Below are positions 35,628 through 44,908 of a DNA stretch of 64,000 bases, piece after piece. The DNA lies in contig NZ_SGXM01000005.1 in the NCBI RefSeq assembly GCF_004217045.1, forward strand, positions 124,001-188,000. The letters run 5' to 3'. This DNA comes from Cupriavidus agavae (GTDB taxonomy: Bacteria > Pseudomonadota > Gammaproteobacteria > Burkholderiales > Burkholderiaceae). The translations under genes were made by a program, and so were the position numbers. The notes beneath the pieces were generated by a model that did not search any database, was not told the origin of the DNA, and worked only from the letters and a program-made list of their open reading frames with translations. How positions within the stretch are numbered: the first letter of the stretch is position 1; each line of letters begins with the position of its first letter.

Positions 35628-37640
35628 ATGTCCGAAAAACTTGACGCAACGCGCCGCAAGGCACTGAAATTCCTGGCCGGCGCTCCGATGCTGCCGCTGG
35701 GCCTGGCCTCGACCTCGCTGCTGGCCGGTTGCGGCGGCGGCGACGATGCCCCCGCCACGACCACCCCGACCAGCCCGGGCGGCGGCACGACGACCCCGCC
35801 GGCCACGACGGTGGCATTCAAGGACGCCTCGTTCACGAGCATGCCCGCCCCGTCCCTGGCGAACCCGGCCGAAATGGCCACCACGACCGTGGGTTCGAGC
35901 ATGAAGGTGAACTTCGTCGACGGCAGCAGCCAGACCTACAAGCTGTCGTACCAGCCGTTCTTCATGACCGGCGACATGGTGTCGGACGGCAAGGGCGGCC
36001 AGATCCTGGCCGGCGGCTACTTCGACATCAACAACCAGCCGATCATGGATGCGTCCACCGGCACCCCGGCCCAGTTTTATTCGGATTCGCCGGACGGCAC
36101 GTCGCTGCTGAAGATCGACGGCGCCAAGGTTGACGGCGTGAAGGGCAACACGGTCTTCGCCGTGGTGCAATTCGAATACACCACCACCGACCAGGCCAAG
36201 CTGGTCAGCATGTACGGCAAGCTGCCGTCGCCGATCGCCATCCTGACGCTGGACCAGGACCCGGCCACCGGCAAGCTGAAGCTGGTGAAGTACCACAACG
36301 TCGACACCTCGTCGGCCAACGGCCTGTGGATCACCTGCGGCGCGAGCCTGTCGCCGTGGAACACCCACCTGTCGAGCGAAGAGTACGAGCCGGACGCCGC
36401 GAACCCGGGCACCGCGCAGAACCTGGCCTTTGCCAAGAACCTGTACGGCACGGCTTCGATCCCGTTCAACCCGTACCTGTACGGCCACCTGCCGGAAGTC
36501 ACGGTCAACGCCGACGGCACGGGCTCGATCAGGAAGCACTACTGCCTGGGCCGCATCTCGCACGAACTCGTGCAGGTGATGCCGGACAACCGCACCGTGC
36601 TGATGGGCGACGACGCCACCAACAGCGGCCTGTTCATGTTCGTGGCCGACAAGGAGAAGGATCTCTCCGCCGGCACGCTGTACGTGGCCAAGGTGGGTAC
36701 GGGCTTCTCGGTCAATCCGGCCGATCCGGGCGCCGACCTGACCTGGGTGAAGCTGGGCCACGCCACGAGCGCACAGGTCGAAGGCTGGGCCAAGTCGCAC
36801 ACGTTCGCCGACATCATGGAACTGAGCGCGACCGATCCGGCCCTGAACGCCACGCCCGATACCACGTTCACGAAGATCAACTACAGCGGCGCCACGCAGT
36901 GGATCAAGATCAAACCGGGCAAGGAGCTGGTGGCTGCGTTCCTCGAAACCCACCGCTATGCCTTCGTGGCCGGCGGCAGCATGGGCTTCACCAAGATGGA
37001 AGGCACCACGGTCAACATCCGCGACAAGGTTGCCTACTCTGCGCTGCAGAATATCGTCGACTCGATGGTGCTGAACAACACCGCCAAGGGCTGGAACGCG
37101 CAGAGCAACATCAACGTGCCGGCGGCCATCAACGCCGGCGGCGTGATGCAGCACAAGCTCGGCGGCGGCCAGAAGGATACGTCGGGCGCGGCGATCAACA
37201 GCGAATGGGTGCCGATCCACACCCAGGCACTGATCGTCGGCAAGGACATCGCCGCCGATGCGCTGGGCAACACGGCCGATCCGTCGACCATCGGCAACCC
37301 GGACAACCTCAAGTTCTCCGAGAAGCTGCGCACGCTGTTCATCGGCGAGGACAGCAGCAACCACACCAACAACTTCCTGTGGGCGTACAACGTCGACACG
37401 AAGCAGCTGTCGCGCCTGATGTCGGTGCCGGCCGGTGGGGAATCGACGGGCCTGCATGCCGTGGATGAACTGAACGGCTGGACCTACATCATGAGCAACT
37501 TCCAGCACGCCGGCGATGGCATCAAGGCGGCCGTGAAGACGCAGGTGGAGCCGCTGGTGTTCGCCAACTACAGGAATGGCCTGGGCGCCTCGGTCGGTTA
37601 CCTGACCGCCGACGCCACGAGCATCAAGATCACGAAGTAA
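35628..37640 (+). CDS. phoX: PhoX-family (DUF839) alkaline phosphatase, Tat-exported
   Basis: This 670-residue calcium/iron-type alkaline phosphatase releases phosphate from organic esters outside the cytoplasm. The twin-arginine signal TRRKALKFLAGAP lies near residues 8-20, followed by a lipobox-like LLAGC near 35 and a Gly/Thr/Pro linker. The PhoX fold is marked by CGASLSPWNTHLSSEEYEPD near 240-260, LGRISHELVQVMPD near 310, and LFIGEDSSNHTNNFLWAYN near 570. Start ATG 35628 is at the twin-Arg leader. Candidate PhoB repeats lie upstream and a strong terminator follows, so it is probably a single-gene, phosphate-starvation transcript. Confidence 0.9.
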   Translation: MSEKLDATRRKALKFLAGAPMLPLGLASTSLLAGCGGGDDAPATTTPTSPGGGTTTPPATTVAFKDASFTSMPAPSLANPAEMATTTVGSSMKVNFVDGSSQTYKLSYQPFFMTGDMVSDGKGGQILAGGYFDINNQPIMDASTGTPAQFYSDSPDGTSLLKIDGAKVDGVKGNTVFAVVQFEYTTTDQAKLVSMYGKLPSPIAILTLDQDPATGKLKLVKYHNVDTSSANGLWITCGASLSPWNTHLSSEEYEPDAANPGTAQNLAFAKNLYGTASIPFNPYLYGHLPEVTVNADGTGSIRKHYCLGRISHELVQVMPDNRTVLMGDDATNSGLFMFVADKEKDLSAGTLYVAKVGTGFSVNPADPGADLTWVKLGHATSAQVEGWAKSHTFADIMELSATDPALNATPDTTFTKINYSGATQWIKIKPGKELVAAFLETHRYAFVAGGSMGFTKMEGTTVNIRDKVAYSALQNIVDSMVLNNTAKGWNAQSNINVPAAINAGGVMQHKLGGGQKDTSGAAINSEWVPIHTQALIVGKDIAADALGNTADPSTIGNPDNLKFSEKLRTLFIGEDSSNHTNNFLWAYNVDTKQLSRLMSVPAGGESTGLHAVDELNGWTYIMSNFQHAGDGIKAAVKTQVEPLVFANYRNGLGASVGYLTADATSIKITK

Positions 37641-37662
37641 GCCGGCGGAAGTTTCGCCACGA

Positions 37663-37699
37663 AACGCCGCGAGCCGAAAGGTTCGCGGCGTTTTTTTTT
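37663..37699 (+). terminator. Rho-independent terminator behind phoX
   Basis: Stem AACGCCGCGA with TCGCGGCGTT (37663-37672, 37683-37692), extended by GCC/GGT and closed by a GAAA loop, then nine U. The core resembles the terminator in front of phoX. Confidence 0.9.
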
Positions 37700-37719
37700 C
37701 TTGCTGCGGGTACTGCTGG

Positions 37720-38448
37720 CTACAGCACCAGCGGCACCTCCACGCCCACGGGCGCCACGTACTCCGTCATGCGGCGGCGCGACAGGTCCATGTGCAGGCG
37801 GACGATATCCCCGGCAGCTCCGGCGTCGCGGCGGGCAATGGCGTCGATGATCTCGTCGTGCTGGTCGGCGGCCTTGCCGAGGTCAAGCTCCATGTCGACC
37901 GTGGTGGGATGGCGGTAGAAGATTTTCCCGAGCCGCGCATGGTCGATCAGGATGCGGCGCAGGCTCGGCATCAGGTACGGGTTGTGCGCCATCTTGCCGA
38001 TCTGCAGGTGGAACTGGTCGTTGTTGAGCACCCGGTTCTCGACGTCGTTCTGTTCGATCGCTGCCCGGAAGCGCTGCTGGATCGCGCGCAGTTCGTCCAC
38101 CTCGCGCGCCGTGGCGTTAGTAGCGGCCAATTGCGTGGTGGCGATGTAGATCATCGGCGCTGCCAGGAAGAAGTTGCGCAGCGACTGGTGGTTCATCGAC
38201 GACACCCGCGCCGCACGGTTGGCTTCCAGCTCGATATAGCCCTCGGCGGCCATCTGCCGCATCAGTTCCCGCACCGGCGGCCGCGACAGGCCGAACTCCT
38301 CGCTCAGTGCCAGTTCGTCAACCACCGCGCCGGGCGCCAGTTCCATGCTGACGATGCGGCGCCGCAGCGCGTCAGCGAGCAGCGCCTTGCGATCCAGCGA
38401 AGCGTCCGGTGCCGCCGTTTCTTCGGCGCCAGCCTTGGTTCTTGCCAT
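37720..38448 (-). CDS. GntR-family (FCD) transcriptional regulator
   Basis: This 242-residue regulator has an N-terminal GntR winged helix (about residues 20-85: LADALRRRIVSMELAPGAVV, then LSRPPVRELMRQMAAEGYIEL). It is followed by an all-helical FCD effector domain with metal-type His residues (DQFHLQIGKMAHNPYL near 145, ADQHDEIIDAI near 198). The start at 38448 has AAGGGG upstream. It is divergent from the FAD-oxidase gene run. TGTCTA-N7-TAGACA occurs 12 bases before its own start and again 59 bases before the oxidase gene, fitting autoregulated repression of that run. The ligand is probably a pathway substrate or intermediate. Confidence 0.9.
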   Translation of the reverse strand: MARTKAGAEETAAPDASLDRKALLADALRRRIVSMELAPGAVVDELALSEEFGLSRPPVRELMRQMAAEGYIELEANRAARVSSMNHQSLRNFFLAAPMIYIATTQLAATNATAREVDELRAIQQRFRAAIEQNDVENRVLNNDQFHLQIGKMAHNPYLMPSLRRILIDHARLGKIFYRHPTTVDMELDLGKAADQHDEIIDAIARRDAGAAGDIVRLHMDLSRRRMTEYVAPVGVEVPLVL

Positions 38449-38459
38449 GTGAGACCCCT

Positions 38460-38478
38460 TGTCTATCAATCGTAGACA
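38460..38478. promoter_or_regulatory. GntR operator O1, TGTCTA-N7-TAGACA
   Basis: Perfect 6-bp arms with a 7-base spacer immediately upstream of the gntR start codon. Binding here would block its own expression. Confidence 0.65.
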
Positions 38479-38583
38479 TTCTATGGCAATCGCCGCGTGC
38501 CATACGGCAGTTCGCGTCCTAGTGCGCCTTTCGCCACACCTTTGACGGGCGAACCGATCCGCGCGTAAACCCTCATGGCGTCA

Positions 38584-38624
38584 TGTCTATCGTAGAAATA
38601 TTCTTTGTCTACAAATGATAGACA
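38584..38624. promoter_or_regulatory. GntR operator O2 and partial O3
   Basis: O2 (38606-38624) has the same TGTCTA-N7-TAGACA layout as O1 and lies 59 bases upstream of the FAD-oxidase start. A partial copy, TGTCTA-TCG-TAGA, lies at 38584-38596. Confidence 0.65.
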
Positions 38625-38682
38625 CAAGCAGCGGTGCACTTTGGAGCCAAGTGGCGACGGGGTGGCCCAGGAGTGAGGCGAG

Positions 38683-40002
38683 ATGACCAAAGTAACTGCG
38701 ACACCGGCGGACGACGCCAGCTGCGGCTGGTTCCACCTGAGCCGGCCCCGCCAGCCCAGGCCGGCGCATACCGGCAAGACCAGCGCGCGCTGGGTGATCA
38801 TCGGCGCCGGCTTTACCGGCCTGGCCGCCGCGCGGGAGCTGGCGCACCAGTTTCCCGACGACACCGTGGTGCTGGTGGATGCCCAGGAGGTGGGGTATGG
38901 GTCGTCGGGGCGCAACGCCGGGTTCGCGATCGACCTGCCGCATGACATTGGCGCCGACGACTACATTGGCGACATCGCCACGGCCCGGCACTGCATGAAC
39001 CTGAACCTGACCGGCCAGCGCATCCTGAAAGGGCTGGTCGAGCAGTACCGCATCGACTGCCAGTTCCGCGCGTCGGGCAAGTACCAGGCGGCCGTCGAGG
39101 ATCGCGGCATTGCCGTGCTCGACGCCTACCGGCGCGGCCTCGACAAGCTGGGCCAGCCGTACGAAATGATCGACGGCGCCGATCTGCCCGGCCACATCGG
39201 CACCGGCTTCTACCGCAAGGCGCTGTTCACGCCCGGCACGGCGCTGATCCAGCCGGCGGCGCTGGTGAAGGGGCTGGCTGACAGCCTGCCGCCCAACGTG
39301 GAGCTTTACGAGCACACCGCCATCACCGACGTCGAGTACGACGACAAGGTGGTACTGACGCACCGCCACGGCCGCATCGTGGCCGATACGCTGATCCTGA
39401 CGAACAACGCGTTCGGCCAGCGCTTCGGCTTCCTGCAGGGGACGATGCTGCCGGTGTTCACCTACGCCAGCCTGACCCGGCCGCTGACGCCGGCCGAGCA
39501 GGCGCAACTGGGCGGCAAGGATTTCTGGGGCCTGATCCCGGCCGATCCCTACGGCACCACGCTGCGCCGCACGCACGACAACCGCATCCTGGTGCGCAAC
39601 AGCTTCAGCTACAACCGCGACGGCCGCAGCAATCCGCGCTATCTGGACCGTTTCGTCCGCACCCACCGCGATTCCTTCGAGCGCCGCTTCCCGATGCTGC
39701 CCGGCGTGGACTTCGAATACACCTGGGGTGGCTCGCTGGCGCTCTCGCGCAACCACATGGGCCACTTCGGCAAGCTCGCCCCCAACGTCTACGGCGCGCT
39801 CTGCTGCAATGGGCTCGGCATCACGCGCGGCACCGTGACCGGCCATCTGCTGGCCGAACACCTGGCCGGCGAGCGCAACGAACTGATCGACTTCCTGCTG
39901 GCATCGCCCGGCCCGAACCGCAACCCGCCGGAGCCGTTCCTGTCGATGGGCGTCAACGCCAACCTCTGGCTCGGCCAGCGGCGCGCCGGCGCGGAAGTCT
40001 GA
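38683..40002 (+). CDS. FAD-dependent amine/amino-acid oxidase (DAO family)
   Basis: This 439-residue DAO-fold flavoprotein resembles gamma-glutamylputrescine oxidase PuuB. The FAD motif VIIGAGFTGLAAARELA lies near residues 38-55, GSSGRNAGFAIDLPHDIG near 80, the substrate-side NNAFGQRFG near 245 and the closing CNGLGITRGTVTG near 380. It would oxidise a C-N bond of an imported amine or amino acid to an imine or aldehyde. It is the first gene of a run with an MFS importer, a DapA-like lyase, an aldehyde dehydrogenase, a YddG-like exporter and a porin, all rightward, under GntR operator O2. Its closest experimental relative is not identifiable from sequence alone. Confidence 0.85.
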   Translation: MTKVTATPADDASCGWFHLSRPRQPRPAHTGKTSARWVIIGAGFTGLAAARELAHQFPDDTVVLVDAQEVGYGSSGRNAGFAIDLPHDIGADDYIGDIATARHCMNLNLTGQRILKGLVEQYRIDCQFRASGKYQAAVEDRGIAVLDAYRRGLDKLGQPYEMIDGADLPGHIGTGFYRKALFTPGTALIQPAALVKGLADSLPPNVELYEHTAITDVEYDDKVVLTHRHGRIVADTLILTNNAFGQRFGFLQGTMLPVFTYASLTRPLTPAEQAQLGGKDFWGLIPADPYGTTLRRTHDNRILVRNSFSYNRDGRSNPRYLDRFVRTHRDSFERRFPMLPGVDFEYTWGGSLALSRNHMGHFGKLAPNVYGALCCNGLGITRGTVTGHLLAEHLAGERNELIDFLLASPGPNRNPPEPFLSMGVNANLWLGQRRAGAEV

Positions 40003-40096
40003 ACACGCCAGCCTCAAGCAAGCGCTAACGCACCCCCTAACGCAAGCCGGACCCAACGCAGGTCCCGGCACGAGATCGGTCAACCAGGAGACAACG

Positions 40097-41425
40097 GTGA
40101 CGAACAATGTGTCAATCGAGGATGTTCCTCTCAATCGCTTTCATCAACTGCTATGCATCCGCTCCGGCGGAGGCTGGGTGCTCGACGGCTATGTGCTGAG
40201 CATCATCGGGGTGGCCATGGTGCCGCTGGCCGCCACGCTGGGGCTGAGCGGCTTCTGGCAGGGCATGGTGGCGGCTTCCGCGCTGCTGGGCATCTTCTGC
40301 GGCGGCTTCCTCGGCGGCCTGCTGACCGGGCGGCTGGGCCGCAAGAAGCTCTATTTCGTGGGGCCGGCCATCTTCGTGGTGTGTTCACTGGCGCAGTACT
40401 GGGCCACCTCGGGCGAGGCGCTGTTCTTCATGCGCTTCCTGATCGGCATCGGCGTGGGGTTCGAGTACCCGGTGGCCGGCGCGCTGCTGGTGGAATTCCT
40501 GCCCAGGAAGTACCGCGGCCCCCGGCTGGCAATGCTGACCATCCTGTGGTTCGCCGGTGCGGCGCTGGCCTATGTGGCCGGCAATGCGATGCTCGAATCG
40601 GGTCGCCCCGATGCCTGGCGGCTGGTGCTGGCCAGCCCGGCGGTGATCGGCGTGGTGCTGCTGGCCATTCGGCTGGGCACGCCGGAATCGCCGCGCTGGC
40701 TGCTGAGCAAGGGACGCACGGCGGAAGCCGAAGCCATCATCCGCGACGTCTATGGCGCCACGTTCTCGCTGCGCAACCTGCCCGAGCAGGCCGCCGAGGC
40801 CAAGGTCTCGCTGCTGTGCCTGCTGCACTCGGGCTATGGCAAGCGCATGCTGTTCGTGTCGGTGTTCTGGAGCTGCTCCGTGATCCCGGTGTTCGCGGTC
40901 TATGCGTTCGCCCCCACGGTGCTGCAGGCGCTGAACCTGCATGGCGACTGGGCCTCGTATGGCTCGGTGGCGATCACGCTGCTGTTCGTGGTGGGCTGCA
41001 TCGTGGCCACGCGGCTGATCAACGTGATCGGACGCCGCAGCATGCTGATCCACAGCTTTCTCTGGTCCGGACTGGCGCTGCTGGCGCTGGGCGCCTGCTC
41101 GGACAGCAGCCCGATGATGGTCCTGCTGCTGTTCGGCGCCTACGCGCTGTTCATCGGCGGCGCGCAGGTGCTGCAACTGGTCTATCCCAACGAGCTGTTC
41201 CCGACCGAGATCCGCTCGGCGGCGGTGGGGCTGGGCGCGTCGCTGTCGCGGATCGGCGCGGCCATCGGCACCTGGCTCGTACCGATCTCGCTGCAGACGC
41301 TCGGCATCGCCCAGACCATGTATGCGGCAGCCGGCGTGACGCTGGTGGGCCTGCTCGTGGCACTGATCCTGGCGCCGGAAACCCGTTCGCTGAGCCTGCA
41401 GGAAGCCGCTTCGCTGAGCCGCTGA
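40097..41425 (+). CDS. MFS importer, sugar/aromatic-acid symporter type
   Basis: This 442-residue, 12-helix major-facilitator permease has the signature loop GRLGRKKLYFVG between helices 2 and 3, RFLIGIGVGFEYPVAGALLVEF in helix 4 and the mirrored RLINVIGRRSM in the second half. PESPRWLLSKGR follows helix 6, as in sugar and aromatic-acid proton symporters. The start is GTG at 40097 with CAGGAG 6 bases before it. It lies between the oxidase and lyase genes, so it probably imports the substrate of this pathway. Confidence 0.88.
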   Translation: MTNNVSIEDVPLNRFHQLLCIRSGGGWVLDGYVLSIIGVAMVPLAATLGLSGFWQGMVAASALLGIFCGGFLGGLLTGRLGRKKLYFVGPAIFVVCSLAQYWATSGEALFFMRFLIGIGVGFEYPVAGALLVEFLPRKYRGPRLAMLTILWFAGAALAYVAGNAMLESGRPDAWRLVLASPAVIGVVLLAIRLGTPESPRWLLSKGRTAEAEAIIRDVYGATFSLRNLPEQAAEAKVSLLCLLHSGYGKRMLFVSVFWSCSVIPVFAVYAFAPTVLQALNLHGDWASYGSVAITLLFVVGCIVATRLINVIGRRSMLIHSFLWSGLALLALGACSDSSPMMVLLLFGAYALFIGGAQVLQLVYPNELFPTEIRSAAVGLGASLSRIGAAIGTWLVPISLQTLGIAQTMYAAAGVTLVGLLVALILAPETRSLSLQEAASLSR

Positions 41426-41481
41426 CGGCTCCCATCCCCATCCGAATCCAACTGAACTAAACCGAATCCACGGAGAGCAAC

Positions 41482-42390
41482 ATGAAGTTCGAAGGCATCT
41501 ACACCCCGGCCATCACGCCGCTGACGCCCGAAGGCCAGATCGACAACGCCGCGTTCGGCGACGTGCTGGAGTCCCTGATCGAGGCCGGCGTGCACGGCAT
41601 CATCATCGGCGGCTCCACGGGCGAGTACTACGCCCACACCATGGCCGAGCGCCTGGCGCTGGCCGCGCTGGCCAGGGAAGTGATCGGCACCCGCGTGCCG
41701 CTGATCGTCGGCACCGGTGCCGTGCGCACCGAGGAATCGGTCGAGTACGCCAAGGGCGCCCGCGCCATCAAGGCCGACGCCATCCTGGTGGGCTCGCCGC
41801 CCTACGCACTGCCGACCGAGGCCGAGAACGCCGCCCACGCGCTGGCCATCGACCGCGCTGCCGGCCTGCCGATCATGCTCTACAACTATCCGGGCCGCAT
41901 GGGGGTGTCGATGGGCCGCGAGTTCTTCCGCACCGTCACGTCTGCCTCGCAGAACTTCGTCGCCATCAAGGAAAGCTCGGGCCAGGCCGCCCAGCTGCAC
42001 ATGCTGGCCACCGAGTTCCACGACATCGACATCTCGTGCGGCTGGGACGACCAGGCGCTCGAATTCTTCGCCTGGGGCGCGCGCAGCTGGGTCTGCGCCG
42101 GTTCGAACTTCATTGCGCGCGAGCACATCGCGCTCTATGAAGCCTGCGTGGTCGAGAAGAACTTCGACAAGGGCCGCCGCATCATGTCGGCAATGATGCC
42201 GCTGATGGATTTCCTCGAAGGCGGCAAGTTCGTGCAGTCGATCAAGTACGGCTGCACCGTGGCCGGCCTGCGTGCCGGCGGGGTACGCGCACCGCTGCAG
42301 GAACTGGAGGCGGCCGACAAGCGCCGCCTGGAGACCATCATCGCCGAGCTCAGGCGCACCGTTGCCACCATCACCGGGGAGCAAGCGTGA
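41482..42390 (+). CDS. dihydrodipicolinate-synthase-family lyase
   Basis: This 302-residue class I aldolase-type enzyme has the DapA/NAL fold. GGSTGEYY lies near residue 46, the Tyr of LYNYPGRMG near 135 and the Schiff-base Lys of FVAIKESSG near 164. It is not a biosynthetic DapA by context. In similar gene sets the family acts on 2-oxo acids or as the pyrroline-4-hydroxy-2-carboxylate deaminase of hydroxyproline breakdown, producing an aldehyde for the next gene. The start follows ACGGAGAGCAAC. The stop codon overlaps the ATG of the aldehyde dehydrogenase (TGATGA), so the two are translationally coupled. Confidence 0.88.
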   Translation: MKFEGIYTPAITPLTPEGQIDNAAFGDVLESLIEAGVHGIIIGGSTGEYYAHTMAERLALAALAREVIGTRVPLIVGTGAVRTEESVEYAKGARAIKADAILVGSPPYALPTEAENAAHALAIDRAAGLPIMLYNYPGRMGVSMGREFFRTVTSASQNFVAIKESSGQAAQLHMLATEFHDIDISCGWDDQALEFFAWGARSWVCAGSNFIAREHIALYEACVVEKNFDKGRRIMSAMMPLMDFLEGGKFVQSIKYGCTVAGLRAGGVRAPLQELEAADKRRLETIIAELRRTVATITGEQA

Positions 42391-43892
42391 TGACCAGGTT
42401 GCTGACCGCCTCCGAATACGCCGCGATCGCGGACAAGCTCACGCTGCCGACACAGGCCTTTGTCGACGGCCGCTACGTGCGCGCCGTGTCGGGCAAGACG
42501 TTCCAGACCACCAATCCGGCCACCGGACAGGTACTGACCGAAATTGCCGCCTGCGATGCGCGCGACGTCGATCTCGCCGTGGCCAATGGCAGGGCCGCCT
42601 TCGAGGACGGCCGCTGGCAGCGCCAGTCGCCGGGCCAGCGCAAGGCCGTGCTGCTGAAGTTCGCCGACCTGCTCGAAGCGCACGCGCACGAGCTTGCCGT
42701 CATGGAAAGCCTCGACAGCGGCAAGCCGATCCGCGAATGCCAGAACACCGACGTGCCGGAGACGATCCACACCATCCGCTGGCACGCCGAGCTGATCGAC
42801 AAGATCTACGACAGTACGGCGCCGGTGGGCGGCAACGCGCTGTCGCTGGTGGTGCGCGAGCCGATTGGCGTGGTGGGGCTGGTGCTGCCGTGGAATTTCC
42901 CGCTGCTGATGCTGGCATGGAAGATCGGCCCGTCGCTGGCCGCCGGATGCTCGATCGTGGTCAAGCCGGCCAAGGAAACCACGCTGACGGCGCTGCGCGT
43001 GGCCGAACTGGCGCACCAGGCCGGCGTGCCGGCGGGTGTGTTCAACGTGCTGCCGGGCGGTGGAAAAGAAGTGGGCGAGCCGCTGGGCCTGCACATGGAT
43101 GTGTCGATGGTCAGCTTCACGGGCTCCACGGCCACGGGGCGGCTGTTCCTGAAGTACGCGGCGGAGTCGAACCTGAAGCGCATCGTGCTGGAATGCGGCG
43201 GCAAGAATCCGGCCGTGGTCATGCCGGACGTCGACGATCTCGACGCGGTAGCCCAGCACGTGGTCAATGGCGCCTTCTGGAACATGGGCGAGAACTGCTC
43301 GGCGTCGTCGCGGCTGATCGTCCACGCCGACGTCAAGGATGCGCTGCTCGAACGCATCGGCCACCATCTGCGCGAGTGGCGGATGGGCGACCCGCTGGAC
43401 CCCGAACACCGGCTCGGCTCGCTGGTCAGCGAGGCGCATTTCCAGAAAGTGCGCGCGTATCTGGAGAAGGCCGGCGCCGAGAACCTGCGCGTGGTAGCCG
43501 GCGGCGGCACGCGGGGCGAATCGTACGTGGAACCCACCGTGGTCGACGGCGTGACACCCGACAGCCGGCTGTTCCGCGAGGAGATCTTCGGCCCGATCCT
43601 GTCGGTGACCACGTTCACCGGGACGGACGAGGCCATCGCGCTCGCCAATGACTCGGTGTACGGGCTGGCGGCATCGGTCTACACGAGCAGCCTGAACCAT
43701 GCGATCCGGCTGTCACGCGAGATCCGCGCGGGCGTGGTCACCGTGAACTGTTTCGGTGAAGGCGACATCACCACGCCGTTCGGCGGCTACAAGGAGTCGG
43801 GCTTCGGCGGCCGCGACAAGTCGGTCTGGGCGCACGACCAGTACACCGAGATCAAGACGATCTGGATCGACGTGCCGACGCCCGCCCGGTAA
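42390..43892 (+). CDS. NAD(P)-dependent aldehyde dehydrogenase
   Basis: This 500-residue aldehyde dehydrogenase is of full family length. VLPWNFPLLMLAWKIGPSLA lies near residue 168, FTGSTATGR near 246, the general-base Glu in VLECGGKNP near 268 and the catalytic Cys in NMGENCSASSR near 302. It ends FGGYKESGFGGRDKS. Sequence style is closest to PuuC/betaine-aldehyde types. ATG 42390 is chosen; the GTG one codon upstream is less likely. It presumably oxidises the semialdehyde released by the preceding lyase. Candidates include 2-oxoglutarate semialdehyde, but this is inference. Confidence 0.92.
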   Translation: MTRLLTASEYAAIADKLTLPTQAFVDGRYVRAVSGKTFQTTNPATGQVLTEIAACDARDVDLAVANGRAAFEDGRWQRQSPGQRKAVLLKFADLLEAHAHELAVMESLDSGKPIRECQNTDVPETIHTIRWHAELIDKIYDSTAPVGGNALSLVVREPIGVVGLVLPWNFPLLMLAWKIGPSLAAGCSIVVKPAKETTLTALRVAELAHQAGVPAGVFNVLPGGGKEVGEPLGLHMDVSMVSFTGSTATGRLFLKYAAESNLKRIVLECGGKNPAVVMPDVDDLDAVAQHVVNGAFWNMGENCSASSRLIVHADVKDALLERIGHHLREWRMGDPLDPEHRLGSLVSEAHFQKVRAYLEKAGAENLRVVAGGGTRGESYVEPTVVDGVTPDSRLFREEIFGPILSVTTFTGTDEAIALANDSVYGLAASVYTSSLNHAIRLSREIRAGVVTVNCFGEGDITTPFGGYKESGFGGRDKSVWAHDQYTEIKTIWIDVPTPAR

Positions 43893-43916
43893 ACTGCGCC
43901 CCCTCGCTCCCCTTCG

Positions 43917-44870
43917 ATGTCCACATTTCCCATGGCAGTCATGCAAACCAAACAGGCCACGCTGATCGGGCTGGTCGCCGTCCTCCTCTGGAGTTCGATC
44001 GTCGGCCTGATCCGTGGCGTCAGCGAGAGCTTCGGCGCCACGGGTGGGGCCGCCCTGATGTATTCGGTGGCCTCCGTGCTGCTGTGGGTTTCGGTGGGAC
44101 CGGTGCGGCTCAGGGCGCTGCCCCGGCCCTACCTGGTCTGGGGCAGCCTGCTCTTCGTGGCGTACGAACTGTGCCTGTCGCTGTCGATCGGCTACGCCAA
44201 CACGGGCCGGCAGGCCATCGAAGTGGGCATGGTCAACTACCTGTGGCCCACCTTCACGATGCTGGCCGCGATCCTGTTCAACCGGCAACGGGCCAACTGG
44301 CTGATCGTGCCCGGCTTCGTGGTGGCCATCTTCGGCATCACGTGGGTGCTGGGCGGCGACCAGGGGCTGGATCCGGCGAGCATGGCGGCCAACGTGCGCG
44401 ACAATCCGCTCAGCTACGGCCTGGCGTTCTCGGGCGCGGTGATCTGGGCGGGCTACTGCACGGTCACGGCGCGCATCGCGCAGGGAAAGAACGGCGTGAC
44501 GCTGTTCTTCATCCTGACCGCGTTGGCGCTGTGGGCCAAATACCTGTTCATCGGCGGCGCACCGATGAGCTTCAGCGTGGGCGGCGCGATCTATCTGGTG
44601 CTGGCGGCGTGCGCGATGGGCTTCGGCTATGCGGCGTGGAATGTCGGCATCCTGCACGGCAACGTCACGGTGCTGGCCGGCGCGTCGTACTTCATCCCGG
44701 TGCTGTCTGCCGCGCTGGCGGCGGTACTGCTACACGCGCCGCTGTCGCTCGCGTTCTGGAAGGGCGCGGCGATGGTGGTGGCGGGCTCCATCCTCTGCTG
44801 GCTGGCCACGCGAGGGCAGGGCGAGCGGCCTTCACCCTCCGGATCGTCGGGTTCGAGCCAGACGACCTAG
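43917..44870 (+). CDS. yddG: EamA-family exporter, YddG-like
   Basis: This 10-helix drug/metabolite exporter (317 residues) has two EamA repeats. Its opening QATLIGLVAVLLWSSIVGLI, then RGVSESFGATGGAALMYSVA, matches YddG, the aromatic amino-acid exporter. The loop YANTGRQAIEVGMVNYLWPT is also typical. In-frame ATGs lie at 43917, 43932 and 43941, none with a clear ribosome site; the last gives the usual N-terminus. It follows the aldehyde dehydrogenase by 24 bases and may export excess substrate or product of this pathway. Confidence 0.85.
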   Translation: MSTFPMAVMQTKQATLIGLVAVLLWSSIVGLIRGVSESFGATGGAALMYSVASVLLWVSVGPVRLRALPRPYLVWGSLLFVAYELCLSLSIGYANTGRQAIEVGMVNYLWPTFTMLAAILFNRQRANWLIVPGFVVAIFGITWVLGGDQGLDPASMAANVRDNPLSYGLAFSGAVIWAGYCTVTARIAQGKNGVTLFFILTALALWAKYLFIGGAPMSFSVGGAIYLVLAACAMGFGYAAWNVGILHGNVTVLAGASYFIPVLSAALAAVLLHAPLSLAFWKGAAMVVAGSILCWLATRGQGERPSPSGSSGSSQTT

Positions 44871-44908
44871 CAATCTCCCCGGGGCAACGTACCCCAAGGA
44901 ACATCGAC

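Noticed and set aside
38683..43892. Firm assignment as a hydroxyproline operon
   Set aside because: Enzyme classes fit, but the epimerase is absent and the oxidase and importer look like other types; kept only as one hypothesis.
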